This document shows, piece after piece, positions 62,083 to 64,000 of a stretch of DNA of 64,000 nt (position 1 is its first letter; each line of letters begins with the position of its first letter). Under the pieces are notes generated by a model that saw only the letters and a program-made list of their open reading frames with translations, searched no databases and had not been told where the DNA came from. Location: contig CM035310.1 in NCBI GenBank assembly GCA_002900995.3, positions 2,999,394-3,063,393 on the forward strand. The letters run 5' to 3'. The translations under genes and the position numbers were made by a program. Origin of the DNA: Ganoderma boninense (Eukaryota > Basidiomycota > Agaricomycetes > Polyporales > Polyporaceae).

Positions 62083-63634
62083 ATGGACCAAAGACTCGTC
62101 ATCATCGTGACTGGAGCAAACACGTACGTCTTGAACAGGGCGGGCCTCAGTGAATGAGGGTGGCTGAGTTCAAATCCTTTCTAGTGGTGTCGGTTTCGGT
62201 GTATGTCACCGCCTCCTCATCCAGCTCTCTTCCCCGAGCCCATCAGACATACGCCCACATGGCATCAACAACCATTCCCTAGCTCCTCGTAGCGAAACAG
62301 TTCCTCCTCACGTCAGCCTCACCCTTGTCATGGCCTGTCGCAGCTCTCAGCGAGCGGATGCAGCGAGAACAAGGTTGAACTCGCTGCTGGCTGAACATAT
62401 TTCCACGCTCAGGCCAGGGTCACCGGAGTACGTATATGCGACTGCATTTCGTGCCAGTGTAAAGATAGAGGTGGAGACCCTCGACCTAGCATCTATGAAG
62501 AGCGTAGTGGATTTTGGGGCAACGATAACACAGAAGTGCGTGTCTTTTCCTCACATTCAAAATATGTTTCACTGACAAAATCACGTCACAGATACGAGTA
62601 CATCTCCCACCTCATCTTGAATGCTGGCACGGTTCAATACAGCCACATAAACTTCCCTCTCCAGTTGCGCGACATGCTTTTCCACCCCATCTTCGCTGCT
62701 ACCCATCCTCGCGCCAACGTCCAGAAGAGTGGCATGATGAGCGAGGACAACCTGGGTTATATCTGGCAATGCAACTTCTTCGGACACTACTGTGTAGTAC
62801 GCCTCACATCTCGTTCTTCTCTTAGTAAATTACTCACCTTCGGGCTGTAAAACCAGTACCGGTCGCTCCAACCCCTCCTCGCCGCATATGCATGTGTCTC
62901 TGGAGACTCTGCACGAGTGGTCTGGATGTCATCATTGGTCGCAGCACCATTATTCGATCCTGTGGATGACTGGCAACTCACGAAGACTATCCGCCCATAC
63001 GAGGGATCCAAATTCCAGGTTGATCTAGTTGCGTCCGAGCTCGAGCGACTCTCCGCCGAAGCACAAGAAAGCTCTGCAACATCAATGTCCCTACCAGAGT
63101 TCATATCCCCGAACAGTGCAATCCACCACCTCATCTCTAGCCCTGGCATAGTTCCAACAAACATGATGGACGTCCCGGGAAAGACGTCATCTATCATGAA
63201 GATTGGGACAGCTATCTTCTTCTGGATCGTGAGTTCGTCATTGTCCCCTTTTGTTCTGCTATATATTCTGACTATTTATTTCACAGGCTCGGCTGGTCGG
63301 AGGATATCATATTCACCTATCAACTTACGCTTCCGCGATCGCAACCGTTTTCCTCACCCTTTCTCCTCTCAAGGTGATTTACGCTGCTAATTCTATGCCT
63401 ACGACCCTTCCGGGGGAAGAGAAATACCCACAGTGGCACGTCTATCACAACGTGAGGACTGAGCGAGTGCAAGCACTACGAATGGGGTCAAAATCCAACC
63501 GGTTGGGGAAAGAGTATATTGGTGTTGTTGCTGTACCATTGTGGGAGGAGCATAGAGAATTTGGAGAGAGACTGCTAGAAAAATGCGAACAGCTATACCA
63601 GACCTTTGGATTGGCGATGGCAGCCGCTCTGTAG
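62083..63634 (+). CDS. 3-keto-steroid reductase-like SDR (ERG27 family), B type, copy 2
   Basis: Exons 62083-62123, 62185-62535, 62592-62796, 62857-63228 and 63287-63634 give 438 residues in phase, with the fixed 41- and 205-nt exons 1 and 3. Motifs: TGANTGVGFG, LVMACRSSQRA, LNAGTVQYSH, MMSEDNLGYIWQCNFFGHYCV, VWMSSLVAAPL, the catalytic Y-EGS-K exactly as in yeast Erg27, and ISSPGIVPTNM. VLSKDN is changed to MMSEDN, a Lys-to-Glu change in an otherwise well-kept motif. Codon usage is less GC-rich than in the other copies. It is mirrored by 14839-16469. The chosen ATG gives the short N-terminus MDQRLVIIV, matching MAQRLVVVV of the partner. Confidence 0.87.
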
Positions 63635-64000
63635 AATACCAATGTAGGAAGAGGCTTCTTCTTTTGTTACAAATTGATGTACACATTTCTGATTATTCTG
63701 AATGCATAGAAATTTTGCACTCTGGCTTTGCTCTTGCGGTAGTCCGTGTCTCTATCACAACCCGACATTAAACGCTCCACATGACGGGCAGGAGCGGATA
63801 CCGCAGACCGGCATAGGTCTGTAAAATGACCGGGACTGGTCTCCTGCCGCAGACATATTCCGGACCTGAATTTTCAAAAGTGCTCATTAACAAAAGAACA
63901 ATGCAACCTTGTGATCGATAACAAGCGAGTAAGTATCGATTGCTATCGGTTTTATATGGCACTTACCCAAAATCGCGGATCGGAATATGACTGTGGCAGG
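63635..64000. other. Right edge, nothing recognised
   Basis: The 3' flank of the last ERG27-like gene. No similarity to the flank of its partner at 14216-14838 was seen, so the repeat seems to end here, although a mirrored P450 beyond the window cannot be excluded. Confidence 0.4.

Noticed and set aside
62168..62180. GTTCAAATCC resembling a tRNA B box
   Set aside because: It lies in a 61-bp intron of an ERG27-like gene; no A box or cloverleaf stems fit around it.

Overview
The window is nuclear DNA of a filamentous basidiomycete, most likely an Agaricomycete close to the Polyporales. The evidence is many 50-70 bp GT-AG introns, GC-rich third codon positions, and families typical of that group: DUF6534 membrane proteins, an ent-kaurene-oxidase/CYP512-type P450 and expanded ERG27-like dehydrogenases. 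I saw no rRNA, tRNA, CRISPR array or recognisable transposase.

Layout. 0-14 kb: the 5' part of a Dal5-type MFS permease (-), a DUF6534 gene (+), an ERG27-like 3-keto-steroid reductase (+), a KAR-type SDR (+) preceded by a relic of itself, and a P450 (+). 14.8-36.4 kb: ERG27-like (-), a 7TM gene (+), an overlooked two-exon 70-aa gene (-), an ERG27-like relic (+), an OAC1-type mitochondrial carrier (+), 2-isopropylmalate synthase (-) and DUF6534 (-). 36.4-42.9 kb: spacer with one conserved hypothetical gene and a DHA-type MFS gene carrying a 1-nt frameshift. 42.9-63.6 kb: the same families return in mirrored orientation: DUF6534 (+, frameshifted), a GMC oxidoreductase (+, only in this arm), an isopropylmalate synthase relic (+), a carrier relic (-), ERG27-like (-), 7TM (-), the 70-aa gene (+) and ERG27-like (+).

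The main structure is therefore a very large imperfect inverted repeat centred near 39.6 kb. All seven paralogous pairs are in opposite orientation, and non-coding DNA between some of them also matches in reverse complement. Divergence is layered: the inner pairs (isopropylmalate synthase, carrier, DUF6534) are close, while the outer pairs (B-type ERG27-like, 7TM, 70-aa protein) are only about 60-65% identical. In each inner pair only one member is intact, and the intact members lie on different arms.

Functionally, the intact genes give two themes. Four ERG27-family reductases, a KAR-type SDR, a P450, a GMC oxidoreductase and transporters look like a sterol/triterpenoid or lipid tailoring neighbourhood, but no cyclase or other backbone enzyme is visible. 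The tail-to-tail OAC1-like carrier and isopropylmalate synthase form a leucine-biosynthesis pair. Exon models were spliced by eye from frame, splice sites and paralogue comparison; no search or alignment program was run.
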